A DNA stretch of 64,000 nucleotides from assembly GCF_021261325.1 (NCBI RefSeq), contig NZ_JAJSBI010000036.1:1-64000 (forward strand), in the 5' to 3' direction. Under the pieces are notes generated by a model. That model made no database searches. It had not been told where the DNA came from and was given only the letters and a program-made list of their open reading frames with translations. Within the stretch, counting starts at the first letter, position 1. Every line of letters begins with the position of its first letter. Position numbers and translations under genes: made by a program. Origin of the DNA: Streptomyces guryensis (GTDB lineage Bacteria > Actinomycetota > Actinomycetes > Streptomycetales > Streptomycetaceae). This document shows, piece by piece, positions 8,061 through 15,594 of the stretch.

Positions 8061-8699
8061 ATGAGCATGCTGACCCCCCCGGGCATGGGCGGCAAGTACC
8101 GGATCACGGGGGACAAATACCCACGGATGCGCAGGCGCCGGCGCGGCAGGCTCGGAGTCGCCCTGGTGGCCTCCGTCGCCGCACTCGGCCTGGTCGGCTG
8201 GGGCACGCTGCAGCTCATCGACCTCTTCACCGGCGGCGGCGACAAGGCCTCCGCGGCCGGCCCCAAGGCGGACTGCAGGACCAAGGCGAGCCCGTCGGCC
8301 GGCACCAGGAAGGCCGCCCTGCCCAAGCCCGGCGCGATCACCGTCAACGTCTACAACGCCACGCCCCGCAGTGGTCTGGCCAAGACCACCGCGGACGAGC
8401 TGAAGAGGCGCGGCTTCAAGATCGGCGATGTGGGCAACGCGTCGAAGGAGTTCGACAAGAAGGTCAAGGGCACCGCCATACTGCTCGGCGCCCCGTCCGC
8501 CCTGAACAGCTCGCTGCCCGTCCTCGCCACGCAGCTCGGCGGCGCCGAGAAGCGCGCCGACACCCGCAAGGGCACGGACGTCGACCTGATCATCGGCACG
8601 GGCTACAAGGACCTCACGCAGAAGGCGGCCGCGGACAAGGCCCTGGCGGCGCTGGCGAACCCGCAGCCGACGCCCGCGTCTTCCACGAAGGGCTGCTGA
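8061..8699 (+). CDS. LytR C-terminal domain-containing membrane protein
   Basis: A 212-residue protein: an Arg-rich cytoplasmic segment (MRRRRRGRLG), one membrane helix (about residues 32-54), then an extracytoplasmic LytR_C domain beginning ITVNVYNATPRSGLAKTTAD and including VDLIIGTGYKDL. The domain accompanies LytR-CpsA-Psr cell-wall ligases, but here it stands alone without the catalytic LCP domain, so a cell-wall accessory role is inferred. It converges with upp, from which a dispersed repeat separates it. Confidence 0.88.
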   Translation: MSMLTPPGMGGKYRITGDKYPRMRRRRRGRLGVALVASVAALGLVGWGTLQLIDLFTGGGDKASAAGPKADCRTKASPSAGTRKAALPKPGAITVNVYNATPRSGLAKTTADELKRRGFKIGDVGNASKEFDKKVKGTAILLGAPSALNSSLPVLATQLGGAEKRADTRKGTDVDLIIGTGYKDLTQKAAADKALAALANPQPTPASSTKGC

Positions 8700-8702
8700 G
8701 AA

Positions 8703-8765
8703 GCGCCCCGACAGGGGCGCGGGGAACTGCGCGACCGGCCACAGACAACCCGCGGCCGCCGAACA
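8703..8765. repeat. Dispersed intergenic repeat, copy 1
   Basis: A GC-rich block with core GCGCGGGGAACTGCGCGA followed by a conserved CCACAGACAA / CCGCGGCCGCC tail. A second copy lies at 21363-21420. It sits between convergent genes and can form a hairpin (GCGCCCC...GGGGCGC at its left end), so it may also terminate transcription. Confidence 0.75.
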
Positions 8766-8795
8766 CCCGCACCCCTGCGGCGAAGAGGCGAAGCC

Positions 8796-9431
8796 CTACT
8801 CAGCCGCCCCGTAGAGGCGATCCCCCGCGTCCCCAAGCCCCGGCACGATGTACCCGTGCTCGTTGAGCCGCTCGTCGACGGCCGCCGTCACCACGGTCAC
8901 CGGCGTACCCGCCAGCTCCCGCTCCATGAGCTCGACCCCCTCGGGGGCCGCAAGAAGCACCACCGCGGTCACATCGTCCGCACCGCGCTTGATCAGCTCC
9001 TGGATCGCCGCGACCAGCGTGCCGCCGGTGGCCAGCATCGGGTCCAGGACGTACACCTGGCGGCCGGAGAGGTCCTCGGGCATGCGGGAGGCGTACGTGG
9101 ACGCCTGGAGCGTCTCCTCGTCGCGGATCATGCCGAGGAAACCCACCTCGGCGGTCGGCAGCAGCCGCACCATGCCGTCCAGCATGCCGAGGCCGGCCCG
9201 CAGGATCGGGACGACCAGGGGGCGCGGGCGGGCGAGCTTGACGCCGGTGGTCGAGGAGACCGGCGTCGTGATGTCGACCTGCTCGGTGCGCACGTCGCGC
9301 GTGGCCTCGTAGGCGAGCAGGGTGACCAGCTCGTCGGCGAGACGGCGGAAGGTCGCGGAGTCGGTGCGCTGGTCGCGCAGCGTGGTGAGCTTGTGGGCGA
9401 CCAAGGGGTGGTCGACGACGTGGAGACGCAT
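8796..9431 (-). CDS. upp: Uracil phosphoribosyltransferase
   Basis: A 211-residue cytosolic salvage enzyme converting uracil and PRPP to UMP. Family hallmarks are all present: RLHVVDHPLVAHKLTTLRD at the N-terminus, LARPRPLVVPILRAGLGMLD, the PRPP-binding VYVLDPMLATGGTLVAAI (about residues 127-144), and the uracil-binding HGYIVPGLGDAGDRLYG near the C-terminus. Length is normal for the family. ATG start. Adjacent to tadA as in other streptomycetes. Confidence 0.98.
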   Translation of the reverse strand: MRLHVVDHPLVAHKLTTLRDQRTDSATFRRLADELVTLLAYEATRDVRTEQVDITTPVSSTTGVKLARPRPLVVPILRAGLGMLDGMVRLLPTAEVGFLGMIRDEETLQASTYASRMPEDLSGRQVYVLDPMLATGGTLVAAIQELIKRGADDVTAVVLLAAPEGVELMERELAGTPVTVVTAAVDERLNEHGYIVPGLGDAGDRLYGAAE

Positions 9432-9527
9432 GACCTAACAGTAACCGCGCCCCCGCAGCCCTTGCGCTGGCATCAAACCGCCCATCAGAGGGAAAGTGGG
9501 AGGGACGGACCGGGGGGTGGTGTGCCC

Positions 9528-9722
9528 ATGCCTGACCTGCCTGAGCGTGAAGCCCGAAAGGACTCGCCGTCGGTCGAGACCGACGCCGAGCGCCGGCGCC
9601 GCAGGGCCCAGTTCCTGCGTGACCTCGCCGAAGCCCGTGAGCTGCGTGACCGTGTCCAGCCCAGGCGCGCCAAGACCGCACGCCTGCGCCACGCCATGCG
9701 CATGCGCACCTTCCGCTGGTAG
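9528..9722 (+). CDS. Small Arg-rich hypothetical protein
   Basis: A 64-residue, strongly basic and charged protein (MPDLPEREARKDSPS..., ending AMRMRTFRW) with a predicted long central helix. A GGGGGG ribosome-site-like run precedes the ATG and third codon positions are consistently G/C. It is transcribed divergently from upp. No known domain; the charge pattern could suit nucleic-acid binding, but that is a guess. Confidence 0.55.
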   Translation: MPDLPEREARKDSPSVETDAERRRRRAQFLRDLAEARELRDRVQPRRAKTARLRHAMRMRTFRW

Positions 9723-9962
9723 GTCCGGTCCGACTCGGGACGCGCCTGGGAGCAACCCGTTGCGTGCACACGCCGATCGCCGCGTACGATCCCGCTCGTG
9801 GTCGATCAAAGTCGGCGGACACAGGGGGCCGAAGACGTCCCCTGAACGCCTTGTTTCTGCCACGATTCCGAGTGGGTGGGGCTCGGAGCACAGCTCTCCC
9901 CGCCCTGAGCCCCGCCGGGGGGACCTCCAACCGGCACGCCTAAGACCAGTGGGAGAGTCACG

Positions 9963-10493
9963 GTGTACTTCGCCGCACTGCTCGCGCGCACCGAAGACGG
10001 GTGGGAAGCGAGCGACACAGAGCTCGACGATGTGGAGACCCTGTCGGATCTGGCCGACCTCGCCCGGGAAGCCTCGACCGAGGACGACACGGTGCTCATC
10101 CTGATCGAGCAGGAAGAAACGTGGTTCGGCGTCGTCCGTATCGACGGCGAGGACGACCCGCGTATCTACGTCTCGGACGCCGCCGCCGCTGCCCGCAGCA
10201 GCTACGGCGAGATCCTGCTCACCGACGAACTGCTCGGAAGGGAGCCCGGCGACGACGACGCCGACCTGGACTCCCTCGACCTCGACGGCACCGAGGACGG
10301 TGAGGACGAGGACGACGGCGACGAGGAAGCGCCGCCGTCCGCCGAGTCCGTGCCGCACAGCCCCGTCGGCGACGCCGAGATCCTCGACGACCTCGGTGTC
10401 AGCGCCAAGGAGCTGCGCACCCTGGACGAGGACGCCCTGAACACGATCGCCGAGGCCCTGGGCGCCTCGGAGGTCCTGGAGACCGTCCGCTGA
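9963..10493 (+). CDS. tRNA adenosine deaminase-associated protein
   Basis: A 176-residue acidic protein. The N-terminal globular part starts YFAALLARTEDGWEASDTEL. A very acidic linker follows (EDGEDEDDGDEEAPP, about residues 105-125), then a C-terminal helical segment with LGVSAKELRTLDEDALNTIA. It is the conserved partner gene of tadA in Actinobacteria, and its stop lies directly at the start of tadA, so the two are probably co-translated. Molecular role is not established; modulation of the deaminase is inferred from linkage. Confidence 0.88.
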   Translation: MYFAALLARTEDGWEASDTELDDVETLSDLADLAREASTEDDTVLILIEQEETWFGVVRIDGEDDPRIYVSDAAAAARSSYGEILLTDELLGREPGDDDADLDSLDLDGTEDGEDEDDGDEEAPPSAESVPHSPVGDAEILDDLGVSAKELRTLDEDALNTIAEALGASEVLETVR

Positions 10494-10540
10494 CCGCTGA
10501 AGGCACCCCCGACCCGGTACGCGACCGCTGGCGGGCCGCG

Positions 10541-10966
10541 ATGCGGCTCGCCCTGGACGAGGCCGGGCGGGCCGGCGCCGATGTGCCCGTGGGCGCAGTC
10601 GTCCTCGCCTCGGACGGTACGACCGTGCTCGGGGCCGGACACAACGAGCGCGAGGCGACCGGTGATCCGACGGCGCACGCCGAGGTCCTCGCGATCCGCC
10701 GGGCCGCGGCCGACCTCGGGGAGTGGCGGCTGTCCGGCTGCACGCTCGTCGTGACGCTGGAGCCCTGCACGATGTGCGCGGGGGCGCTCGTGCAGTCCCG
10801 CGTGGACCGTGTCGTCTACGGCGCCCGCGACGAGAAGGCCGGCGCGGCCGGCTCCCTGTGGGACGTCGTACGCGACCGACGGCTCAACCACCGCCCCGAG
10901 GTGATCGAGGGCGTGCTCGCCGACGACTGCGCACGAATCCTCACCGAATTCTTCCGCTCCCGCTGA
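10541..10966 (+). CDS. tadA: tRNA-specific adenosine(34) deaminase
   Basis: Deaminates A34 to inosine in the anticodon of tRNA-Arg(ACG), a tRNA present in this window at 39065. The zinc/catalytic motif HAE (in TAHAEVLAIRRAA) and PCTMCAGALVQSRV are intact, as is VVYGARDEKAGAAGS. Family members usually start about 17 residues earlier; here the frame upstream reads LTAEGTPDPVRDRWRAA with CTG at the expected start, overlapping the previous stop. So either ATG 10541 gives a short form or CTG at 10490 is the real start. Confidence 0.93.
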   Translation: MRLALDEAGRAGADVPVGAVVLASDGTTVLGAGHNEREATGDPTAHAEVLAIRRAAADLGEWRLSGCTLVVTLEPCTMCAGALVQSRVDRVVYGARDEKAGAAGSLWDVVRDRRLNHRPEVIEGVLADDCARILTEFFRSR

Positions 10967-11041
10967 AGCCCCCCGCCCCCTGAACACCGTCCCCGAATAC
11001 CGATTTCTGAGCACTGCCCGGCGTGCTGTAAGGTCTCCCTC

Positions 11042-11126
11042 GGTAGCGTGTCCGAGCGGCCGAAGGAGCTCGCCTCGAAAGCGAGTGTGGCGCAAGTCAC
11101 CGAGGGTTCAAATCCCTCCGCTACCG
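11042..11126 (+). tRNA. tRNA-Ser(CGA)
   Basis: The acceptor stem GGTAGCG/CGCTACC pairs perfectly with discriminator G. The anticodon stem CTCGC/GCGAG encloses loop CTCGAAA with anticodon CGA at 11076-11078. A long variable arm (class II) and T-arm GAGGG TTCAAAT CCCTC are present. It reads serine UCG codons. CCA is not encoded. Confidence 0.97.
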
Positions 11127-11132
11127 CTTTGG

Positions 11133-11162
11133 GAAGGGCCCCGTCGAGAGACGGGGCCCTTC
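11133..11162 (+). terminator. Intrinsic terminator of tRNA-Ser
   Basis: A 13-bp perfect stem GAAGGGCCCCGTC / GACGGGGCCCTTC around a GAGA loop, starting seven bases after the tRNA; no long T-run, as is usual in streptomycetes. Confidence 0.85.
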
Positions 11163-11209
11163 GTGCGATCATGTGCGGTCGTGGGGCAACAGTGACTGGG
11201 GAGGCCGCA

Positions 11210-11386
11210 ATGGCGGTGAATGCCAAGAAGATCGCCGTCTATGTGCTCGTGGTCTTCGCGCTGTACGTCATCATCACGGACCCGGCCAAGGCGGCCGACT
11301 ACGTCCAGATAGGGTTCGAGGGCATATCGGACGCCGCCAAGGCCATAGGCGACTTCTTCACCTGGCTCGCCAACGGCGCCCACTAG
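11210..11386 (+). CDS. Small single-helix membrane protein
   Basis: A 58-residue protein MAVNAKKIAVYVLVVFALYV... with one membrane helix (about residues 7-25) and an amphipathic C-terminal helix (GFEGISDAAKAIGDFFTWLA). A strong GGGGAGG ribosome site precedes the ATG with good spacing. It is followed 20 bp later by the Dabb gene, likely in one transcript. Function unknown. Confidence 0.72.
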   Translation: MAVNAKKIAVYVLVVFALYVIITDPAKAADYVQIGFEGISDAAKAIGDFFTWLANGAH

Positions 11387-11406
11387 GCCCGCAGCTAGGA
11401 GCGCAC

Positions 11407-11700
11407 ATGATCCGCCATCTCGTCCTCTTCAAGCTCGGCGAGGGCGTCGAGCGCGACGACCCGCGTGTCCTGGAGGGTGTGGACGCCTTCCGGTCGCTGG
11501 ACGGGAAGATCCCCGAGATCCGCTTCTGGGAGCTGGGCTGGAACTTCAGCGACCGCCCCATCGCGTACGACTTCGCCATCAACTCCGGCTTCGACGACGC
11601 GGACGCGCTGCGCCGCTATCTGGAGCACCCGGAGCACCAGGCGGGAGTGACGCTGTGGAAGGAGTTCTCCACCTGGGTGATCGCCGACTACGAGTACTGA
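11407..11700 (+). CDS. Dabb family (stress-responsive A/B barrel) protein
   Basis: A 97-residue single-domain dimeric alpha/beta-barrel protein. It opens with the family signature MIRHLVLFKL and contains AYDFAINSGFDDADALRRYL and HPEHQAGVTLWKEF. Members include stress-induced proteins and some cyclases (olivetolic-acid-type); no catalytic assignment can be made here. GGAG lies six bases before ATG. A strong terminator follows. Confidence 0.92.
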   Translation: MIRHLVLFKLGEGVERDDPRVLEGVDAFRSLDGKIPEIRFWELGWNFSDRPIAYDFAINSGFDDADALRRYLEHPEHQAGVTLWKEFSTWVIADYEY

Positions 11701-11714
11701 GCCGGACCCAGCTG

Positions 11715-11744
11715 GGCCCTGCGCCGGAAAGGCGCAGGGCCTTT
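11715..11744 (+). terminator. Intrinsic terminator after Dabb gene
   Basis: An 11-bp stem GGCCCTGCGCC / GGCGCAGGGCC with loop GGAAA followed by TTT. Confidence 0.85.
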
Positions 11745-11880
11745 ATGCGTATTGAGACCCATTTGATCCCAACTTGCCCTCAACACGGAGTTATGCGGTG
11801 CTTGCACACAGTGCACATCTCTTGTGATGCTATGACCGCTTTTGCCGAATACGTTGATCGATTGCGAGGTGGAGTTGACC

Positions 11881-12720
11881 GTGCCGGCCAGTACTGCGCC
11901 TCAAGCACCGCCCCTGGAGGCCCCCGAGGCCCCGACCGAGCCCGCACCGCCGCGCAGCCGCGGCGCCGACACCCGGGCCCTCACCCAGGTGCTCTTCGGC
12001 GAACTCAAGGGGCTCGGGCCGGGCACGCCGGAGCACGACCGGGTGCGCGGGGCGCTCATCGAGGCCAACCTCCCGCTCGTGCGCTACGCGGCCGCCCGGT
12101 TCCGCTCCCGCAACGAGCCGATGGAGGACGTGATCCAGGTCGGCACCATCGGGCTGATCAACGCGATCGACCGCTTCGACCCGGACCGGGGCGTGCAGTT
12201 CCCGACCTTCGCGATGCCGACCGTCGTCGGCGAGATCAAGCGCTACTTCCGGGACAACGTCCGCACGGTCCATGTCCCGCGCCGCCTGCACGAGCTGTGG
12301 GTGCAGGTCAACAGCGCGACCGAGGACCTGACGACCGCCTTCGGGCGCACCCCCACGACCACCGAGATCGCCGAACGGCTGCGCATCACCGAGGAGGAGG
12401 TGCTCTCCTGCATCGAGGCCGGCCGGTCGTACCACGCGACCTCCCTGGAGGCCGCCCAGGAGGGCGACGGACTGCCGGGGCTCCTCGACCGGCTCGGCTA
12501 CGAGGACCCGGCCCTGGACGGCGTCGAGCACCGCGACCTCGTCCGCCATCTCCTCGTACAACTTCCGGAGCGGGAACAGAGAATCCTTCTCCTGCGCTAC
12601 TACAGCAACCTCACCCAGTCGCAGATCAGTGCGGAACTCGGCGTCTCCCAGATGCATGTCTCACGGCTACTCGCGCGTAGCTTCCAGCGGCTGCGGTCCG
12701 CGAATCGGATCGAGGCATAA
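11881..12720 (+). CDS. sigF: SigB/SigF/SigG-family RNA polymerase sigma factor (SigF-like)
   Basis: A 279-residue sigma factor directing RNA polymerase to stress/development promoters. A disordered Pro/Ala-rich N-terminus is followed by region 2 (NLPLVRYAAARFRSRNEPMED, GLINAIDRFDPDRGVQFPTF), region 3 (ITEEEVLSCIEAGRSYHATS) and region 4 (LPEREQRILLLRYY, ISAELGVSQMHVSRLLARS). GTG at 11881 has GGAG seven bases upstream; the TTG at 11842 is unlikely. By synteny and similarity I identify it with SigF, required for spore maturation in S. coelicolor. SigF activity is normally held by anti-sigma RsfA, not encoded here. Confidence 0.78.
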   Translation: MPASTAPQAPPLEAPEAPTEPAPPRSRGADTRALTQVLFGELKGLGPGTPEHDRVRGALIEANLPLVRYAAARFRSRNEPMEDVIQVGTIGLINAIDRFDPDRGVQFPTFAMPTVVGEIKRYFRDNVRTVHVPRRLHELWVQVNSATEDLTTAFGRTPTTTEIAERLRITEEEVLSCIEAGRSYHATSLEAAQEGDGLPGLLDRLGYEDPALDGVEHRDLVRHLLVQLPEREQRILLLRYYSNLTQSQISAELGVSQMHVSRLLARSFQRLRSANRIEA

Positions 12721-12837
12721 CCGCAAGCAGGATCGAGACGTAACCGGCACGAGCGAATCGCTCACCAGGGCCGTTCCCGACAGTTCTGCGCTGAAAAAGC
12801 CTCAGACCCCCTTTTTCCAGGGCCTATTCGTGTCTCG

Positions 12838-12877
12838 CATGTCGACATGTCACTACAGCGTGTTGCCGACATGTGAC
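12838..12877. promoter_or_regulatory. Palindromic repeats upstream of the second sigma gene
   Basis: A perfect 12-bp palindrome CATGTCGACATG (12838-12849) overlaps the first of two direct repeats CGACATGT(C/G)AC (12843-12853 and 12867-12877, 24 bp apart). The AT-richer context and position about 115-150 bp before the coding start fit an operator or promoter region. Confidence 0.45.
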
Positions 12878-12989
12878 ATTCTTCCCCAAGCGCGTTTGCC
12901 GTGGCTTCGGCTCCGGTATTCAGGTGAAGGCTGAACTCCTCGCCAGGGGAGCTCCGGCCACGACCGTCCCGCGACCCAGAGGGGGTGGC

Positions 12990-13913
12990 ATGTCCGCAGA
13001 CCAGGGCAGCTCGAAGGTGCTCACGCTCACGAAGAGCGAGTCCGCGCCCGCCGACGCCGTGCTCGGCTCCATCGACGAGATGGCGGCCGTCGACACCGCA
13101 CCGGCCCCGGCCCTTACAGCCGCTGACATCCCGGCCCCGCCGGCCTCGGATGCCATCGACACACGCACCCTGTCCCGCTCCCTTTTCCTGCGGCTCGCCG
13201 CACTCGACGAGAACAGCCCCGAGCGTGCGTACGTCCGGGACACCCTCATCGAACTCAACCTCCCGCTGGTGCGGTACGCGGCGGCCCGCTTCCGCTCGCG
13301 CAACGAGCCGATGGAGGACATCGTCCAGGTCGGCACCATCGGCCTGATCAAGGCGATCGACCGCTTCGACTGCGAACGGGGCGTGGAGTTCCCGACCTTC
13401 GCGATGCCGACCGTCGTCGGCGAGATCAAGCGGTTCTTCCGCGACACCTCGTGGTCGGTACGGGTCCCGCGCCGGCTGCAGGAGCTGCGCCTGGCCCTCA
13501 CCAAGGCCAGCGACGAGCTCTCCCAGAAGCTGGACCGCTCCCCGACCGTCCCCGAGCTCGCCGCCGTGCTCGGCGTCTCCGAGGAGGACGTGGTCGACGG
13601 CCTCGCGGTCGGCAACGCGTACACGGCCTCCTCGCTCGACTCCCCGGCGCCCGAGGACGACGGCGGCGAGGGCTCCCTCGCGGACCGCCTCGGCTACGAG
13701 GACACCGCGCTGGAGGGCGTCGAGTACCGCGAGTCCCTCAAGCCCCTGCTGGCCAAACTCCCGCCCCGCGAGCGGCAGATCATCATGCTCCGCTTCTTCG
13801 CCAACATGACCCAGTCGCAGATCGGCGAGGAGGTCGGCATCTCCCAGATGCACGTCTCCCGGCTGCTGACCCGGACGCTGGCGCAGCTGCGGGAGGGGCT
13901 CATCTCCGACTGA
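12990..13913 (+). CDS. sigN: SigB/SigF/SigG-family RNA polymerase sigma factor (SigN-like)
   Basis: A 307-residue paralogue of the preceding sigma factor. Regions 2 (NLPLVRYAAARFRSRNEPMED, GLIKAIDRFDCERGVEFPTF) and 4 (LPPRERQIIMLRFFANMTQ, EEVGISQMHVSRLLTRT) are nearly identical to it; the N-terminal 60 residues differ. ATG at 12990 follows a GGGGGTGG ribosome site. In S. coelicolor the adjacent pair is sigF/sigN, and SigN activates nepA in the subapical stem of aerial hyphae. A nepA-like gene is present at 55.7 kb. The 270-bp gap between the two sigma genes suggests separate promoters. Confidence 0.78.
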   Translation: MSADQGSSKVLTLTKSESAPADAVLGSIDEMAAVDTAPAPALTAADIPAPPASDAIDTRTLSRSLFLRLAALDENSPERAYVRDTLIELNLPLVRYAAARFRSRNEPMEDIVQVGTIGLIKAIDRFDCERGVEFPTFAMPTVVGEIKRFFRDTSWSVRVPRRLQELRLALTKASDELSQKLDRSPTVPELAAVLGVSEEDVVDGLAVGNAYTASSLDSPAPEDDGGEGSLADRLGYEDTALEGVEYRESLKPLLAKLPPRERQIIMLRFFANMTQSQIGEEVGISQMHVSRLLTRTLAQLREGLISD

Positions 13914-13971
13914 TCCTCCTCAGAGCATCCTGAGGGTTCCTATTTGACGGAGCGTCAGCCACCATGGCGCG

Positions 13972-14673
13972 ATGCTGCGTGGGATTCCCCGGACGACATG
14001 GACACATGGCCGTCGAGGCGCCGTGATCGGCGCGTCGGCGGCCGTCGTCTGCCTGGGCGCCGCACTGGCCGCGTGCGGGGGCGGTGGCCGGGGCGAGGGG
14101 TATGTGGCGACCGGGGTGATCGGCGGCGCACCTCAGGCCTCCGGTACGGCGGCGGCTCCGACGGGCGGCGTGACGCTCGTACCGCTGGACGGCAGCCCGG
14201 CGAAGGGCGGCTCCCCTGCACCGGGCGGCAGTTCGGACGGCGTACCGGAGACGGCCGTACCGACACCGCCCGACGCGGTGCCGTCCGTCGGCGGAACCAA
14301 GTCCGGTCGTACGGCACCAGATTCACCGCTCCCGACGTCAACTCCCAGTCGTACGGCGCCCACCGGCCCCGCCGCCCTGACCTGGGGCGACCCGGTCCGC
14401 AAGGCCACGGACAAGCGCTGGTGCGAGGACGTGGGCCTCGGCTTCAGCAACTCCGGGGGCACCGCGGTGCGTTCCGGCAGTGTGACCTTCGGGACGCACA
14501 TCATCGGGGCGCTCGGCATCGACTGGGGGACGGTCGTGTCGACCGTCGGCCTTCCGGCGCCGATCGGTGCCGGAGCGCGGAAGGAGAAGACCTGGACGGT
14601 GTGCGTCGACGCGTGGCGGGTGCCGCTGGGCATGCACATCGAGACGCGGGACGTCACCGTCCAGTGGAAGTAG
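13972..14673 (+). CDS. Putative secreted lipoprotein, unknown function
   Basis: A 233-residue protein with twin-Arg-containing N-terminus (HGRRGAVIGASAAVVCLGAA) and lipobox LAAC. A Gly/Ser/Pro/Thr-rich linker (about residues 40-125) leads to a C-terminal domain of about 100 residues containing RWCEDVGLGFSNSGGTAVRS and TWTVCVDAWRVPLGMHIETR with two cysteines. The domain looks like an extracellular beta-sandwich, but I do not recognise it. It lies 58 bp after the sigma gene. Confidence 0.75.
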   Translation: MLRGIPRTTWTHGRRGAVIGASAAVVCLGAALAACGGGGRGEGYVATGVIGGAPQASGTAAAPTGGVTLVPLDGSPAKGGSPAPGGSSDGVPETAVPTPPDAVPSVGGTKSGRTAPDSPLPTSTPSRTAPTGPAALTWGDPVRKATDKRWCEDVGLGFSNSGGTAVRSGSVTFGTHIIGALGIDWGTVVSTVGLPAPIGAGARKEKTWTVCVDAWRVPLGMHIETRDVTVQWK

Positions 14674-14682
14674 CGGTACGCC

Positions 14683-14883
14683 CTACTTGAGTGCCAGCCA
14701 GGCGACGGCCGCCACGACCGCCACGGCCACGACGATGCCGACGATCAGGCCGACGCGCGGACCGGCCGACGCGGGCGCCTGCTGCTGACGGCGGCCCTGC
14801 GGGCCCTCGTCGACGAAAGCGCGGAACATCTGGGTGTTGCCTGCGGGGTCGTGGTTGCCCTGGGGGCCCTGGGGGTTAGCCAT
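14683..14883 (-). CDS. Small tail-anchored membrane protein
   Basis: A 66-residue protein: a Gln/Gly/Asn-rich cytoplasmic part (MANPQGPQGNHDPAGNTQMF) and one C-terminal membrane helix (VGLIVGIVVAVAVVAAVAWL) ending LK. Such C-tail-anchored peptides are common in streptomycetes, with no known function. Convergent with the lipoprotein gene; its start is divergent from the MarR gene. Confidence 0.7.
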   Translation of the reverse strand: MANPQGPQGNHDPAGNTQMFRAFVDEGPQGRRQQQAPASAGPRVGLIVGIVVAVAVVAAVAWLALK

Positions 14884-14975
14884 AGCCCGAGACCCTAGCG
14901 AATCAGTGGTTGTGGCCCAAGTGGGGGGCGGTTCGCAGCCGCAACCCACCTCACCTGCATGTTTACTCTCGCAAT

Positions 14976-15062
14976 ACTTGCCTTTGCCAAGTTTTTGTCC
15001 CGCATCCGGGTCATTTTGTTTGCCTGTAGCAACCAATGACTTCTATGGTTGCCCCAAGCAAC
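14976..15062. promoter_or_regulatory. Clustered TTGC/GCAA inverted repeats, probable MarR operators
   Basis: Three overlapping inverted repeats: ACTTG...CAAGT (around 14977-14993), GCAACCA (15029-15035) with TGGTTGC (15046-15052), and GTTGC-CCCAA-GCAAC (15048-15062). They fill the AT-rich gap before the MarR gene; MarR proteins typically autoregulate through such 16-20-bp palindromes. Confidence 0.6.
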
Positions 15063-15080
15063 GAATGTGGGAGGTGTGTG

Positions 15081-15581
15081 ATGGCCGAGCGGGCACAGTA
15101 CGAGGAGCTGCTCCGGCAGTTCAGCGCCTTCGGCGCCGTGAAGCGGGAGCTCGGACGGATCATGCCGTCCGACTGCACGAGCGGCAGCGCCGCGGTGCTG
15201 ATCCTTCTCGGACGCTACGGCGACATGCGCATGAGCAGGCTCGCGGAGCTGCTCGCCGTGGACATGTCGGTCACCAGCCGCCATGTCACGCACCTCGCCG
15301 AGCGCGGCTGGATCGACCGGTCCCCCGACCCGGCGGACAAACGGTCGCGGATCCTCCACCTCACACCCACGGGCCTGGCCCAGCTGGAGGCGCTGTCCGA
15401 GCGGACCACCCAGCTGCTGGCCGAGCGGCTCGCCGACTGGAGCGACGAGGAGGTCGCCCAGCTCAGCCGGCTCATGGAACGCCTGCGGGCCAGCTTCGAC
15501 GACTGCCGCGCCCTGCCGCCCCGGCTCCCGCCCCCCGCATTCGAACTCGAACCGACCACCCGTACACCCGCAAGCACTTAA
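15081..15581 (+). CDS. MarR family transcriptional regulator
   Basis: A 166-residue winged-helix repressor. Features: LRQFSAFGAVKREL dimer helix, recognition helix MSVTSRHVTHLAERGWIDR (about residues 68-86) and wing DPADKRSRILHLTPTG. GGGAGG precedes ATG 15081; an earlier in-frame ATG would add 15 residues without a ribosome site. It sits 13 bp before the MFS gene, so it probably represses its own operon through the palindromes upstream and releases it on binding a pump substrate. Confidence 0.92.
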   Translation: MAERAQYEELLRQFSAFGAVKRELGRIMPSDCTSGSAAVLILLGRYGDMRMSRLAELLAVDMSVTSRHVTHLAERGWIDRSPDPADKRSRILHLTPTGLAQLEALSERTTQLLAERLADWSDEEVAQLSRLMERLRASFDDCRALPPRLPPPAFELEPTTRTPAST

Positions 15582-15594
15582 GAGAAGGAAGCCC

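Noticed and set aside
13451..13933. 160-residue plus-strand frame inside the SigN-like gene
   Set aside because: Out-of-frame shadow rich in Arg/Gly/Ala.
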